Below, one piece after another: positions 44,657 to 56,779 of a DNA stretch of 64,000 nt. Made by a program: the position numbers and the translations under genes. Source of the stretch: Arabidopsis thaliana (lineage: Eukaryota; Streptophyta; Magnoliopsida; Brassicales; Brassicaceae); the NCBI RefSeq assembly GCF_000001735.4, contig NC_003075.7, forward strand, positions 7,565,001 to 7,629,000, in the 5' to 3' direction. The notes under the pieces are model-generated. The model saw only the letters and a list, made by a program, of their open reading frames with translations, did not search any database and had not been told where the DNA came from. How positions within the stretch are numbered: position 1 is the first letter of the stretch; the number at the start of each line of letters is the position of its first letter.

Positions 44657-47477
44657 AATGTATGTGAGCGTCAGCATCTTTAATTATAAGCTTAAATAAG
44701 TTTGATAGTGTTTAAACTAGTAATATAAAACAAGGTGTTTCTTAAAAAATCTGTTAGGTCATGGTGTTTTTTTTTGTTTTAATTAAATTGTATAAATTGC
44801 ATATAGTAACAAAGAGTGGTTGTTCTTTTAACAAGCCTTAGACAAAAAATTAAGAGCCCAATAACGAAAGTTGAACTGTAAAGAAACGAAATATAACTAG
44901 TTGTAGAATTGTATATATAGGATAGCTAGTAACAAAGAGTGGTTGTTCTGTAACTACAATCATTTATTTTTTTGTTGACATTCGTAATCATTGTAACATA
45001 AGAAATGGAATTTGAAAATAGTGACAGTAGCATACATGTTCTAAAGAACATTGGTAAAGTAAAAAAGAGTGACTGAGTGTTCAGTAATTGGAACAGTAGC
45101 ACACATGTTCTAGATATTTAATGTTATTTATAAACTTCACGATACAATAAAATTTAACATAATATATTTATAAACTTATATCGATACAATATAGTTAACA
45201 CAAAATATTTATAAAATTATTGATATATATTTTGTTATCTTGTTAACATAATAAATATCAGTTAATTCATAATATATTATTACTTATATATTTGATAAAC
45301 AATATCATTTGAATAAGATAAAAGATGTCGATAACAATTTTCTTATGTTGTTAAATAATTTATTATGAGCGAAAAAGTATTTTTGTCTAACTTATAAAAG
45401 TTGAAAATAATTATGCAAAAACTATAAATATATTTTTAGTTTTTATGTTTTTTAGGTACATAAATTAATATAGCCCATCGTAATACACTCAGAAAATTTT
45501 ACTTTCAATGTAAAGAGAAGTTTAGGTAACTAACAAATTACTTTTTCCATACGCTCATTAACTAGCTTGCCAATTTTTTTCAATAAAGTAGACTCACCTT
45601 GACCTTGGATTAAAGTGGACGCAGAACCGCGTGAATAATCTGCTGTTGAGGGCAAGATTAATTTACGTACGTGAATAGGTTACTGTGGTTTAACTTTTAA
45701 GCAAGGTGAAGTTGAAAAGAAAAAACATTCGTATACCCGAAATGGATCTTCTCGCCACGCATAGTGCTTTATGTAAGTTTACCCAATGTTTTTTCTAATT
45801 TAAATAGCCTTCTTAATTCCTCAATCCTCATTACAACATCATTTGCTTCCATCTTTATTCATTGTTTTTTTTATCAAACAATTCATTCAATCATTCTTCT
45901 TCTGTCTTAGTATTTTCTCCAACAAAAAAGGTTTTTAAGATTATGGAAAACATGTTTTTTTTTCTGAACTCGTTCATTTTTTTTACCTTTTCTTTCTCTA
46001 ATAGATTAGGAGATAAATGAATTGATAATTTAGTTATAATCAGCATAATTGATTTTAATATTAACATCATAGTTTCACAATTGTTTTTTCAGATTTCATA
46101 ACTCAAAATTTTAGAGTTTAGTCAGAAAACCAAGTTGTTTTCTGAGTATATATTTGGGCCTCTGTCAAACCAAAAACAAATCTAAAATTTCTTAATAAAA
46201 ATAAGTTGTTTTTAAAATGGGCCTTTTATCCTTTTTTTTTTTTTGAAAATTCTAATGAATCTATGGCATTTGCCTAATCTGCCACGGGAGAGAGACCGGT
46301 ATGTGTTTACCCTACAAAACATTACAGAGATATGATCATATAATAAAGAAAATAGTTAATAAATTCATAATAGGATAATATACATACACGTACTTTTAAA
46401 AGAGAGATAGTTAAAGTTCTTTTGTAGCTAAATGCAGAGAAAGAGAGAGAGTGCCTCTTTCGTTTCCCCCGTTTTTTTAACTTGAGTTATTCCCTATTTT
46501 GCTATTTTTTTACTTGTGTTTTTTTATGTTTTTACTTTTAATTTTCCTATGTTTTGATGTATATATATAGAGAGAGTTATGAACGAGAGAGAGAGTTATG
46601 AAATTTACATGATCACAAAACAAACGGTTTTATGTCTATAGAATCTTGAAAATTTTAACACTTTTTCTAAATGTAACAATTAAGAGAGAGAGATAATTAT
46701 TAAAATTACACGTCACAAATGTTTTTGTGTCTAAGGAATTTTGAAAATTTGAGACTCACCATCTAAAATTCATTAGACAACTTTTTTTTAATTTTTTTCT
46801 TTGAAATTCAGGAGATTCTGGGCCGAATCCCGTAATCCCCCAAGTCCGAAATCATTAGACAACTTTTTTATTAGAAGGTTGACAATTTGAAAATTTCCTA
46901 GCTTTTATCTTTCTAATTAAGTTTACCTCTTTCTCATACATACATGCATCAAAAAAAAATTCACCCGAATGAATTTGTTACCAAAACACATGACAATGCA
47001 TAGAAAGATTTGTCTTTAGCTTTTATAAAATATTTGTTTGTGGGATGATCTTTTCTTTTTAGATATTTCCTTCTGTTTTTCTTTGCTGATCTTTTTAAAG
47101 CTTTTTCAACCCACTATGATGTTGTTATAATTTAGTGTAGAAAAATATCTCGTGAAACTCTAAAGGATGAAAACTTTAGATTAACATTGATATCTCTCTC
47201 TTAATTAGTTACTCTTCTTAACTCCTTTTATAAAGACAAATTAACTACTCTTCCATGAAAAGAAGAGCTGTATTATAGGTCTATCAAAGTTCTAAACATA
47301 GCCTACTAGAGATTTTACACGGGTTTTTCGTTCACTAAGAGAGAATTTATACATTTTTTTTTGTTTTTGGTAAAAATTTATATACATTTTCTTTTATAGA
47401 CATTTCTTCTCATATACTTCATTTTTAGTGTTTTTCAAATGTCTTTAGCTTTTTGTTCTTGCTTATGATCTTCGTTA
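44657..47477. other. Intergenic, AT-rich
   Basis: No supported gene. Direct repeats include 'aacaaagagtggttgttct' near 44810 and 44931, flanking about 120 bases, and 'cagtagca.acatgttcta' near 45024 and 45094. (GA)n runs occur at 46440-46600 ('agagagagagt'). The stretch near 46803-46850 ('ggagattctgggccgaatcccg') is less AT-rich than its surroundings but has no recognisable identity. Confidence 0.45.
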
Positions 47478-47880
47478 GGGCATCACACTAAATATGATAT
47501 GATTATAATTTAGTGTATGATAAAAACTACTTTGTATGGATATAGCGTGGACAAGATATTGTTGATATATATTTAAAACAACTTCTTATGATCATATGGA
47601 CATAGCATGGACAAGATATTTATTTGATTTAATATTTGAAATGTCTTTATTTTTTTAATCTTGTTAGGGTTTCACACTAAATATGATATGGTTGTATAAT
47701 TTAGTGTATGATAAAAAGAACTTCTTAACGAATGTGAAAAAACAAGAACCAGACCAATTAAATATAGGAAAATTTACATTTTTAACCCTCAAAATATCAT
47801 TTAAATACTATTTGGGTGTTATTTGTGTTCCAAATATATTTATGTGTAAAACTTTTTGGGTGTTATTTGTGTTCCAAAAA
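47478..47880. repeat. Local tandem duplications
   Basis: 'cacactaaatatgatatg' plus 'ataatttagtgtatgataaaaa' occurs near 47484-47525 and again near 47671-47716, with 'gac(a/t)agc(g/a)tggacaagatatt' type phrases between, suggesting a ~187-base tandem duplication. Separately, 'ttgggtgttatttgtgttccaaa' occurs at about 47811 and 47857. The 68-codon ORF here is produced by these repeats. Confidence 0.6.
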
Positions 47881-49099
47881 CTTGATTAAATAAAACAATT
47901 TTCTCTTTAATATTTATTTTTTACACTTTCATAAGATGTATGTAAATATTTTTTTAACTATAACTAATTAATACTTTTTCTAAATAACAATTTATGATGA
48001 GAAATGTTTAGTTTATGTTTTTCTAAATTTAATATACAATTAAAAAAAAAACTCGCATGTTGGACAAGTATAATCTATTGTTATATATAATCATGAGATT
48101 TTTTGTTCCACCATTATCGTTGTCAATTATTATTCTATTATTTTCGTTTTTTTCTAGCATTTATCTGTTTTTACTTATTAATAAATATATTTTCAACACA
48201 TTGTTTTAAATAGTTTTGTCAAAATATTTAATTTTCCTTCTGGTCTTCTCAGCGTTTACCAACCAAATAAATAGAGGGCCAAAGGTGGTAGATGCATGAA
48301 CCTCTAACACCACCACAACTTCAACACAATTAAACTCGTCTCTCTTTATCTTTCTCTCTCTCTCTCTTCTGTTCATTAACAAAATCCAGAACTATATGAG
48401 ACCTTGTTGTCACTTACCACCTTCTTAGAGGTACCTCAATCGTTTCCTTAATTGCTCAGATTTTCCGGTTTAACTCTTTAACCGGTCTCTGTTTTTTTTA
48501 ATATCCCCTAAAGCTTTGATTTTGATGCAATGGATTGGTTTCTATTGAGTTTGTGTGCAATGGGTATGTTTAGTTTTTGTCGTTGCTGATTTTGTTTCTC
48601 TGGAGAAGACTAATCCATTCTCATATTTGGCTTCTTGTTTTTTCTTTCCTCTTCTTGATTGGATCAAATCCATGAACCCATCTTCTGTTGACTCTGGTTT
48701 TTAGATTTAGCTTAGGTTTATGAGAATCCATGAAAAAGGTGGCGGTGGTAGGTTTTGTTCTTATTGAGGAGTTGACTTGATTTGGTTAAAAAGTCTTCCT
48801 TGATTAGTTACCAATTTCCCTTTTCATCGAGTACAGATTCATATCTTCACGTACTTTGATGGGTTTGATGAGCTGTTTAATTTGACTTTTGGAGAAACTA
48901 AAGTAGCTGTTCTTGTCGGATCTACGTGTTAACTTTTACACTTTATGGTCTCAAAACACTAAACATATGGTTAATGAGGCTATATTTTGTGTAATCTTAC
49001 TTAATTTAGACATTTTCTGTTTTCTGTGAGTTGTTTCTTGAAGTGAGTAGTGCTTTGTTTGTGGTCTATAGGAGAAAAGTAAAACATTCAGAAGTCGAT
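47881..49099 (+). promoter_or_regulatory. APD1 promoter and leader with probable leader intron
   Basis: A (CT)n tract at about 48340-48366 marks the likely transcription start region. An 11-codon upstream ORF (MRPCCHLPPS) sits at 48396-48428. A leader intron is suggested by donor 'agag|gtacct' near 48431 and acceptor 'ctatag|gagaa' at 49071. These are read from sequence; no transcript evidence is available here. Confidence 0.5.
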
Positions 49100-50310
49100 A
49101 TGGTGAGCTTACGAAGACGTAGGCTATTGGGTCTTTGTTGTGGTAAACAATGTTCTTGACTAAATGCTACTATATAGTCCAATATTAGGCATAATGATGA
49201 ATTAGTTTTATTTCTCTAGGACCAAATGGTTATGTGACACCACTTCCATTTTTAACTGCTGAGGAGATGATCACTGGGATTCCAAATCCTAATGCCAGAG
49301 CAGCTTATAATCCCGGGCCAGCAGAAACGGTTACAACGGTTATCGTGGAGGTACGGAAAAATGTTTTGATTTATATGGTTTTGCTAATTGTTTATCGAGG
49401 TTACTCTAACAAATGTCTAAGGGCTAGTGCAATATGTAATATGTAGTGTTACTTATGTGATATGTAGTGTTACTTATGTGATACATTTCGCTTTAGTGTT
49501 TCTTATTTATACGGCTTTAGTCATTCTAACAATTGAGCCTTCATTCTTTTGGTTTGCAGAAAAAGGCTATTGAAGAAAGAAGCCGAAGAACTCGGTCAAA
49601 ACATATGCATTTCAGGTCTGATTATTCAGATATCTCACCGGTTAATTCTGATTCCATCTCACCAAAATGTGAGTAGTAGAACATATGTGAGAGAGGACCA
49701 ATTTCTCATTTGCTTACTAATTGATTGAGACGAGTGAGAATTATATTATATTATCTCCCATTTATAGACCAGCCGCCGAAACGAAGAAAGCAGCATAGAA
49801 GAAAGCGAGTACATAACCAAGAACCATGTTTGATGAGAGGAGTCTACTACAAAAACATGAAATGGCAAGCCGCCATTAAAGTCGAGAAGAAACAAATCCA
49901 CTTAGGCACTTTCTCTTCTCAAGAAGAGGCTGCTCGCTTATACGATAGGTAAAACTCTTTCGGGTTTTTTTTTTGCAATTCAAGTAATTCATTACCATTG
50001 ACAATTATCACCTCTATTAGGGCTGCTTTCATGTGTGGGAGGGAACCGAACTTTGAGCTCTCGGAAGAAGTTATACGAGAACTCAAACAGCAAAGCTGGG
50101 AAGAGTTCTTGAATTGCACACGCCGAACAATTACGAACAAAAGTAAGGTTTTACTAACAACAAACTGTAGTGTATTTTGTTTGATAACCTTTTGCTGGAC
50201 TCTTTGGATATGCAGAACCAAAGAGTAGGATAGAACATGAGGATACGAAGATCAATGCCAGCATGCCACATCAACCAGAAGAAGAAGAGCAAGATTCAGA
50301 CAAAATGTGA
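49100..50310 (+). CDS. APD1: Single AP2-domain protein (APD1-type)
   Basis: Six exons: 49100-49142, 49220-49350, 49560-49668, 49768-49948, 50021-50142, 50216-50310, encoding 226 residues. A basic N-terminus (MVSLRRRRLLGLCCG) and a conserved PLPFLTAEEMITGIPNP block precede a basic stretch (QPPKRRKQHRRKR, a likely nuclear localisation signal). One AP2 domain follows at about 120-180 (MRGVYYKNMKWQAAIKVEKKQIHLGTFSSQEEAARLYDRAA). It is divergent from classical ERF/DREB domains: the usual WVAEIR is replaced by WQAAIK and the domain is split by introns. The C-terminus is acidic (PEEEEQDSDKM). I take this as APD1 (AP2/ERF-like, at this locus), reported as a positive regulator of salicylic-acid defence; that is recalled knowledge. 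A decayed copy of exon 2 lies 145 bases downstream of the stop. Confidence 0.88.
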
Positions 50311-50452
50311 TAAGTTGTGCAAAAGATACAACCAGACTCATATACAAAGATAATTATTATTCATCAAGAAAATAGTAACATATATAAAGCATAGTCGTAA
50401 AAAACAAATAGCATCACTCATAGTAAGAGACAAATTAGAGACTCGCCATTAA

Positions 50453-50590
50453 GACCAAATGGTTATGTGACACCTTCTTGACACAAAAAAAAAAAAGGTT
50501 ATGTGACACCTTTTTAATGGCTGAGGAGATGGCCAGCAGAAACGGTTAAACTGGCTATCGAGGAGGTACGGAAAAATGTTTTGAGTTTTA
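50453..50590 (+). pseudogene. Decayed partial copy of APD1 exon 2 and intron start
   Basis: 50453-50474 repeats the start of APD1 exon 2 (GACCAAATGGTTATGTGACACC); 'ggttatgtgacacc' then recurs at 50497-50510. It continues with 'tttttaatggctgaggagat', then jumps to 'ggccagcagaaacggtta' and 'gaggtacggaaaaatgttttga', which is the exon 2/intron 2 junction. About 50 bases of exon 2 are missing between the blocks. The retained intron sequence shows the copy arose from genomic DNA, not from a processed transcript. Confidence 0.85.
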
Positions 50591-51082
50591 AGAATCTTTT
50601 AAGAAATCCGTACCACACTTTTCCTAACATAACTAGTTCAATTTTTGAGATCAAATCACTTTTGTGTATCATGATTTAAAACTCTGAAGTTCTCTAGAAC
50701 ACATGGATAATTCTTTACATCATATGGAACCAAATTCATATATGGACGCTTCACGTCCTCTACGGTTCTCATGTGCTTGACCATCTTTGTGATATATTCG
50801 GTGCCCGAGCAAGCTACTTGGTTAGCCAATGGTTCTTTTGAGTCAACTTTTTATTATTGTGACTCATACTATCTTCTCCTGACTTCTGCTCTTAATTCTC
50901 TATAGAAAAGTTCTCTGATAGATAACAAGTAATTCAAACAAATAGATATAGAACCATCTCGTAAAAACAAAAACATTAGTATATGAAAATTATGTTTTCT
51001 TATTATTTTAAACATTGAAAAATACAAAAACATATCAAATGAGCTATTTATTAGAAGAAAAAAAAACAATTTGACTAAAGAG

Positions 51083-51546
51083 TTAGTTCTTATGGCTTAT
51101 GTAGGAGGTCATAAGCACATTATGAACGCCAGAACGTACAGGCAATGCCGCACGTCCATCCATTCGAAAATATATATGATCTACTCTAGCAATATACACA
51201 CGTAGTTGACCACATTGAATATAATTTGGAATTGTAGGATAGTTTAAAAACTTTTGGAACATATGCTTCAACCTCGTTATAAAACTTCATGTTAATCTCT
51301 TGCCTAAAAAGACATTTCCAAATCGATCGCTTGGTTCCGACTTCCGTCATCCTTAAATTTAATGATTTTTGTACCTTTGGCGTTTAAATATTGGACTCCT
51401 AAATTTTGGTTCTCTGAGCGGCAATGATATTGGAGAATTCTACTAGAACCGAAATTGTTCTTAATCACAATCTCAGTTTTCTTGCAAGCATCATTTACCA
51501 CAAAATAAATCGCACTAACTAATATGAAAATTATTAGACGACTCAT
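51083..51546 (-). pseudogene. S-protein homologue (SPH) pseudogene, two frameshifts
   Basis: Starts at 51546 with a signal peptide (MSRLIIFILVSAIYFVVNDA) followed by the SPH pattern: 'IVIKNNFGS', 'YHCRSENQNLGV', 'KFKDDGS'. The frame then runs into a stop near 51304. A second frame from about 51318 continues the family pattern (WKCLFRQ, then KFYNEVEAYVP) to about 51220, and a third frame carries the typical end (CGQLRVYIARVDHIYF). Two frame breaks in a family that is normally intronless indicate a pseudogene. Total length (about 150 codons) matches the family. SPH proteins are small secreted relatives of the poppy self-incompatibility S protein. Breaks are described only; no repaired product is given. 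Confidence 0.75.
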
Positions 51547-52738
51547 TTGTTTGAATCTAAAGTAATTGTCAGAGAAACAAGAGCATCAACATGTAATAGT
51601 TTTTTTTTCTGTGTGTGGAAACCTTTTTCTTTATTTAGCAAATAATGTTTGCTGAAGTGTTAACTATATTTAGAGACAAACATGCATGAACATATTAGAA
51701 ATTTGGTCAAAAGAGATTTTAGTGTCTAAATTTATGTTTAACCAATAAGATTCCAACCAAATGAAATAACCTAAGTTATTATAATTGACCTTGAAACTCA
51801 AACAAAAACCTTATCAAAAGGTTATTGGCAAAATGTTGAAGTATATCATAAATGTGTAGTAAATTTGAAAACTAAAATTGGAAAAAAAAAATTATGCGAT
51901 AGGCATGAATAAAAATCAGCTTCACAACCAATAAGCAAACATCGAGATTTTGAAGAACCAGTTAGGGAGAGCAAATAGAGCTTAGGTGGAGGCAATTGAT
52001 CTAGGAAGTATGTGGGCTTATACTATGACATAAAATCAAAGGAGCTATCAAAAAAACCCCTCCTCCAATTGTCTTCATACTTAAAAAGAGACTCATACAA
52101 AATGAGACTAACATAGTTTCTAATGAGTTTGTGTACATTTGGGTGTGTTTAGTTTTGTCGTTGTTGATTCTGTTAGTGTTTAGCGTATGATCCATTTTAG
52201 AAAAGTTTTTTTAGGTAAAACTCTTAATAAATTATTTAAAAAATATGCTACCCCGAGACAACTATTGTTTCTTACAATTTAATTGTGTTTGGTGTTTGGA
52301 TACATAGATATAAATTAATGATATTTTTTGTAAATATTTACTAAAATAAAAGCTATTATCTAAAATGAAATTCAAAATAAATAATTAATAAATAAAATAA
52401 TAATTAGTAACCTCAAATAATTGTTTTGTCGTATTGAGTCAATCTATAACATGGAAGTCATAAAGGAGCGGCGAGTGAAGAGGAGAGGTCACGTGAGAAA
52501 AACCGAAACATAAAGCTTTCTTATTCACCACACATGCCTCCTTTAACCCTTTGCCAATTGGCCAATAACAATCAATGGCAATCTCGTAAATTTTCCAATT
52601 TTCAATTTCCACTGTCCTCGGTCTCATCGTCGTTGACAAATACGAACACCAATCCTTGATTCTCTCCTATAAACACAAAAACCCTTTGATTCTAATATAA
52701 CCATAACCCATCTCTCAATTTTCGAAATTTACTCAGAA
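51547..52738. other. Intergenic, FATA2 promoter
   Basis: No gene. Minus-strand ORFs at 52439-52639 and 52692-52874 lie over the FATA2 promoter and first exon and are shadows. A TATA-like CTATAAACA is at about 52668, some 70 bases before the FATA2 start. Confidence 0.5.
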
Positions 52739-54355
52739 ATGTTGAAGCTTTCGTGTAATGTAACTGACCATATACACAACCTTTTCTCCAACTCTCGCCG
52801 GATTTTTGTTCCGGTGCATCGGCAAACCAGACCCATCTCTTGTTTTCAGTTAAAGAAGGAACCTTTACGGGCAATTCTCTCTGCTGATCATGGAAACAGC
52901 AGCGTCCGTGTTGCTGATACTGTTTCCGGTACTTCTCCGGCGGATCGTCTCCGGTTTGGTCGATTGATGGAAGATGGGTTTTCTTATAAGGAGAAGTTCA
53001 TTGTTAGAAGCTATGAAGTTGGGATTAACAAAACTGCCACCATTGAAACAATTGCTAATCTCTTGCAGGTTTGGGGATTTTGTGTCTTGTGTGTACTCAA
53101 TATACTAAACACTATTCTTGTGTGTTGCAATGTTTGTTTAGTTGGTTATGTCTTTGTGTGATTGATGTTTTGAGTATGGATTTGTGTAGGAAGTGGCATG
53201 TAATCATGTTCAGAATGTTGGATTTTCTACTGATGGATTTGCTACAACACTTACCATGAGGAAATTGCATCTTATTTGGGTTACTGCAAGAATGCACATT
53301 GAGATTTACAAGTATCCAGCTTGGTAAGGCTTTGAGTGGTTTGAGGATTTTCTGGTTTGGAGTTGAAAGTTTTAAGCTTTCTTGTTTTGGTTATAGGAGT
53401 GATGTGGTTGAGATTGAGACTTGGTGTCAGAGTGAAGGAAGGATTGGAACTAGACGTGATTGGATTTTAAAGGATTGTGCTACTGGTGAAGTTATTGGAC
53501 GTGCTACAAGGTTTTGACTTTTTCATCTTGTCATACCAAACTATCTGAAGTGGTTGTGTATTGGTAGTTTTGACATTAGAAGCTACAGAAACTGGCATAT
53601 GTGTGCTTGTTTAGTTATATAGATTTATTCGTATTCTTGAACAGTTGTTGTTTGACAAATGTTTCAGCAAGTGGGTGATGATGAACCAAGACACAAGGCG
53701 GCTTCAAAGGGTTACAGACGAAGTTCGGGACGAGTACTTGGTTTTCTGTCCTCCAGAGCCTAGGTGAAGAATCATGGTTTACTTAAAATAGTTTTTTTTG
53801 AGGCCACTTAAACAGTTTCTTGTCTGTATTTTTGTAGACTAGCGTTTCCAGAGGAGAACAATAGCAGCTTAAAGAAAATCCCGAAATTGGAAGATCCTGC
53901 TCAGTATTCTATGCTTGGGCTTAAGCCTAGACGAGCTGATCTTGACATGAACCAACATGTGAATAATGTTACCTACATTGGATGGGTCCTTGAGGTGAGT
54001 TACTAAGTATATTCCACAAAACCTTACGGCATTTATTGATGAGCTAACTAATTAATTTGAGCTTGGTCCCTGGTAATGGCAGAGCATACCGCAAGAAATC
54101 ATAGACACGCACGAGCTTAAAGTTATAACTCTAGATTACAGAAGAGAATGCCAGCAAGATGACATTGTAGATTCACTTACCACCTCTGAAACCCCCAATG
54201 AGGTGGTCTCAAAGCTTACTGGGACGAACGGATCTACCACGTCAAGCAAACGAGAACACAATGAGAGTCACTTCTTGCATATCCTGAGGTTGTCAGAAAA
54301 TGGTCAGGAGATCAATCGTGGGAGAACCCAATGGCGAAAGAAGTCATCAAGATGA
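52739..54355 (+). CDS. FATA2: Plastid oleoyl-ACP thioesterase FatA
   Basis: Six exons: 52739-53068, 53190-53323, 53397-53510, 53668-53763, 53838-53994, 54083-54355, giving 367 residues. It hydrolyses acyl-ACP, mainly oleoyl-ACP, to release fatty acids for export from the plastid. The first 60-70 residues are a Ser/Arg-rich transit peptide. Two hotdog repeats follow: the first from YKEKFIVRSYEVGINKTATIET, the second around RRADLDMNQHVNNVTYIGWVLE, which carries the catalytic Asn and His (DMNQHVNN), and YRRECQQDD, which carries the conserved Cys region. The Arg-rich C-terminus (RGRTQWRKKSSR) is typical of FatA. There are two FatA genes in Arabidopsis and the locus position indicates FATA2. Confidence 0.94.
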
Positions 54356-54934
54356 GTTTCTTTACACTTCTCTTGTATCAGTGAAGTTATTTTGCTTCAC
54401 GTTTGTAGTTGTATTGTGTATCCTCTGATCAGATCTCTTTTTGGGATTAGATGAAATTGAATTATCGGTGTAGTGTTGTGTTACTGTGTTTGCATGTGTT
54501 TTTTTGTTCGTTCTGTCCAAATTTTGGGCTTTAAGCCAAAACATTTCTTAGGTCTTTATCTTTCGCTGCTTGTATCTATCATCAACTCTATAGGTAAAAA
54601 GAGTTTTGTTCATCTATTCGTTATTCTGGTTTAAGACTATAGATATATTTTCTTCAAGTTCCTTGATTCACCTAGCTGATTCTTAATCCGAAACCAAATT
54701 CACGGTAGCAATCGACGGAGGTTTGCGCCTTTTGATGAGATTGACGTTCACAAGGTTACTTGCAGAGATAATGTTGAGTTCAAGAGTTAGATTCACCATG
54801 GCTATAACTAGAGCTCAACATCAAATCTACAAGTTTAGCTTTATAAACTATATGACACTATAACACACCCTCAAATGAGAGGTTAATAAATATAAAAAGA
54901 TTACAATAAAACCTAAACCACATGAAAGACATAA
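54356..54934. other. Intergenic between convergent FATA2 and F-box gene
   Basis: 3' flanks. The stretch ending 'cacaccctcaaatgagagg' near 54880 resembles sequence seen around decayed LTR elements, but I cannot support an element. Confidence 0.4.
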
Positions 54935-56186
54935 TCACATGATGTTCCTAAGAGACATGAGACTTTCAATATGATTCGGATAAGATCGAAGACAAGCCAT
55001 CTCATCGTTACTAAATCCATAACAACACCTAAATTCCTCATAATAAAGTCCTTTGACACTTGTGATAGTCTTTCTCACGGGATCGTAATAAAAAGCCGAA
55101 ATGTCTTTGAAATGTTTTCCCGATACATAGATAAACTCACCAGTACTAGTGGCACCACTTAACCTAGCACTCCCAAGCAAATCTCTTTGAGGCAAACTAG
55201 GTAAAACAAATTCATTTTCTGACCATTCTTGTTTTCCAGCATCCAACAAAACCCATAATTTGATAATATTTGAATTACAGCAAACCCATGCTAATTTTCC
55301 TTTGTAACTCATTAGAGATTTATAACACATTAGTTCATATTGGTGCCCACTACTAGGTATTTGAATTGATTTGAACTTTTCAGACCTCACATCAAAACTC
55401 ATAATAATATGCTTCACTCTCACACCTAGCTCGAATTCTTTGGTAAACGCAGGGACAGTGTTATGGCCACGTCGATGTTCTTCAGATGATATATATGCAT
55501 TATAGTACACAACTCCGTTGATGCAATAATACCTACTTGTAGGTTTATGATCAGGGCTGTTTTTTATCACCCTCCATGATTCTTGAGATCCTAATGTAAG
55601 AATATGAGGCTTTTGATAGTCGTCCCATAGCGTATTTAAATTTGCCACCGATAGAAGTTTATATGTATTCTCCTTAGGATCATATCCTAAATAGATTTTT
55701 AGGGGCTTAGAGATTTTAGGTTGAAGCAAGGTTATATGTTCTTTCATGGTGGGGTTCCAGATTACAATCTCTGTATTGTTCCTGAAAGTGACCAAACCAT
55801 TGACAGAAGCACTATAGTTGTAGTAATGGCAATCTTCTGTAGGGGGCATGTTATGAAAATTGTTCACATCAGAATAACTTTTAAAGTTCTCATGAAATGA
55901 CAACATGTACAAGACTTGCTTATGCTGATCATCCTTGGCCATAAAAGTAAGAAATTTTTGATGATTGTCGAAGCGCAAATGAATTGATGAAATTTTGTTG
56001 GGTGGTTATAGACAACCATAGTTTTGATACACAACGAAATCTTACGATAGATTTTGCAGGTAGTCTCATTAGTATCTCCCTCGTCAGATCAATGGGAATA
56101 TATTCATCAGAAGATACTCCATTACAAGTTGATGAAGACTTTGTAATTCTTTGTATTTCTCTTTTCTTCTCTTCTCTTTTTTCCAT
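54935..56186 (-). CDS. F-box protein with F-box-associated domain; frame broken
   Basis: The likely start at 56186 gives [14 protein letters not shown]..., then an F-box (about 32-72): [30 protein letters not shown]. This frame ends in a stop at about 55929. A second frame, readable from 55978 to the stop at 54935, carries the F-box-associated (FBA type) part: [37 protein letters not shown], and onward to the C-terminus. Passing between them needs a +1 shift within about 55929-55978, where homologues read straight through. Either this allele is a recent pseudogene or a small intron is used; no convincing consensus splice pair is visible. F-box proteins are substrate adaptors of SCF ubiquitin ligases. 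The rest of the long frame is intact, so any inactivation is recent. Confidence 0.65.
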
Positions 56187-56779
56187 GGCTCCTAATTTTG
56201 CTTCTCTTTTATTTTGTATCTTCACTTTTAACAATGTTAATATATTATGTAGACAGTAGATATGTATGTTCACCATATTCATGTGGATATCTGTTTGTAT
56301 TAAACTAAAGCACATAAGGTTAGATTTTTTTCCCTTAAAACATTTAATTAGAAAAACTATTGCATAATAATGTTAGATTTTTTTTGTCTTAAACATTTAA
56401 TTAGAGAAACTATTGCATACTAATCTACAAAAAAGAGTTAAAACAGTGAAGATTTGTCTATATATGTGAGAACTCAATTTTCACATATATAAAACCAATC
56501 TACAGATGTCCAAATTCTCTACCAATTTAAAGAGACCATAAGACCATACATTGGTGGTTCTCCACTACAAATACTGAATGGTGATATTTATTGACAAACG
56601 ACTAAACTAGTAAAAGTTGTATATAGACTTCTCTATTCTAATTCTCTAACCGGTTGGTATAACTTGGTTTAGCCAAACTGAACCCATTTACTTAGACATA
56701 ATGCAATGTTCACCGTTGCTTTCAGAATCCTTTTGAGAATTGGAATCTTGATGCTACAAAAACTCTGAAACGAGAGACC
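56187..56779. other. Intergenic between F-box gene and CRM gene
   Basis: Contains a short direct repeat: 'catttaattagaaaaactattgcata' near 56341 and a near copy near 56394, 53 bases apart. No gene. Confidence 0.5.
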
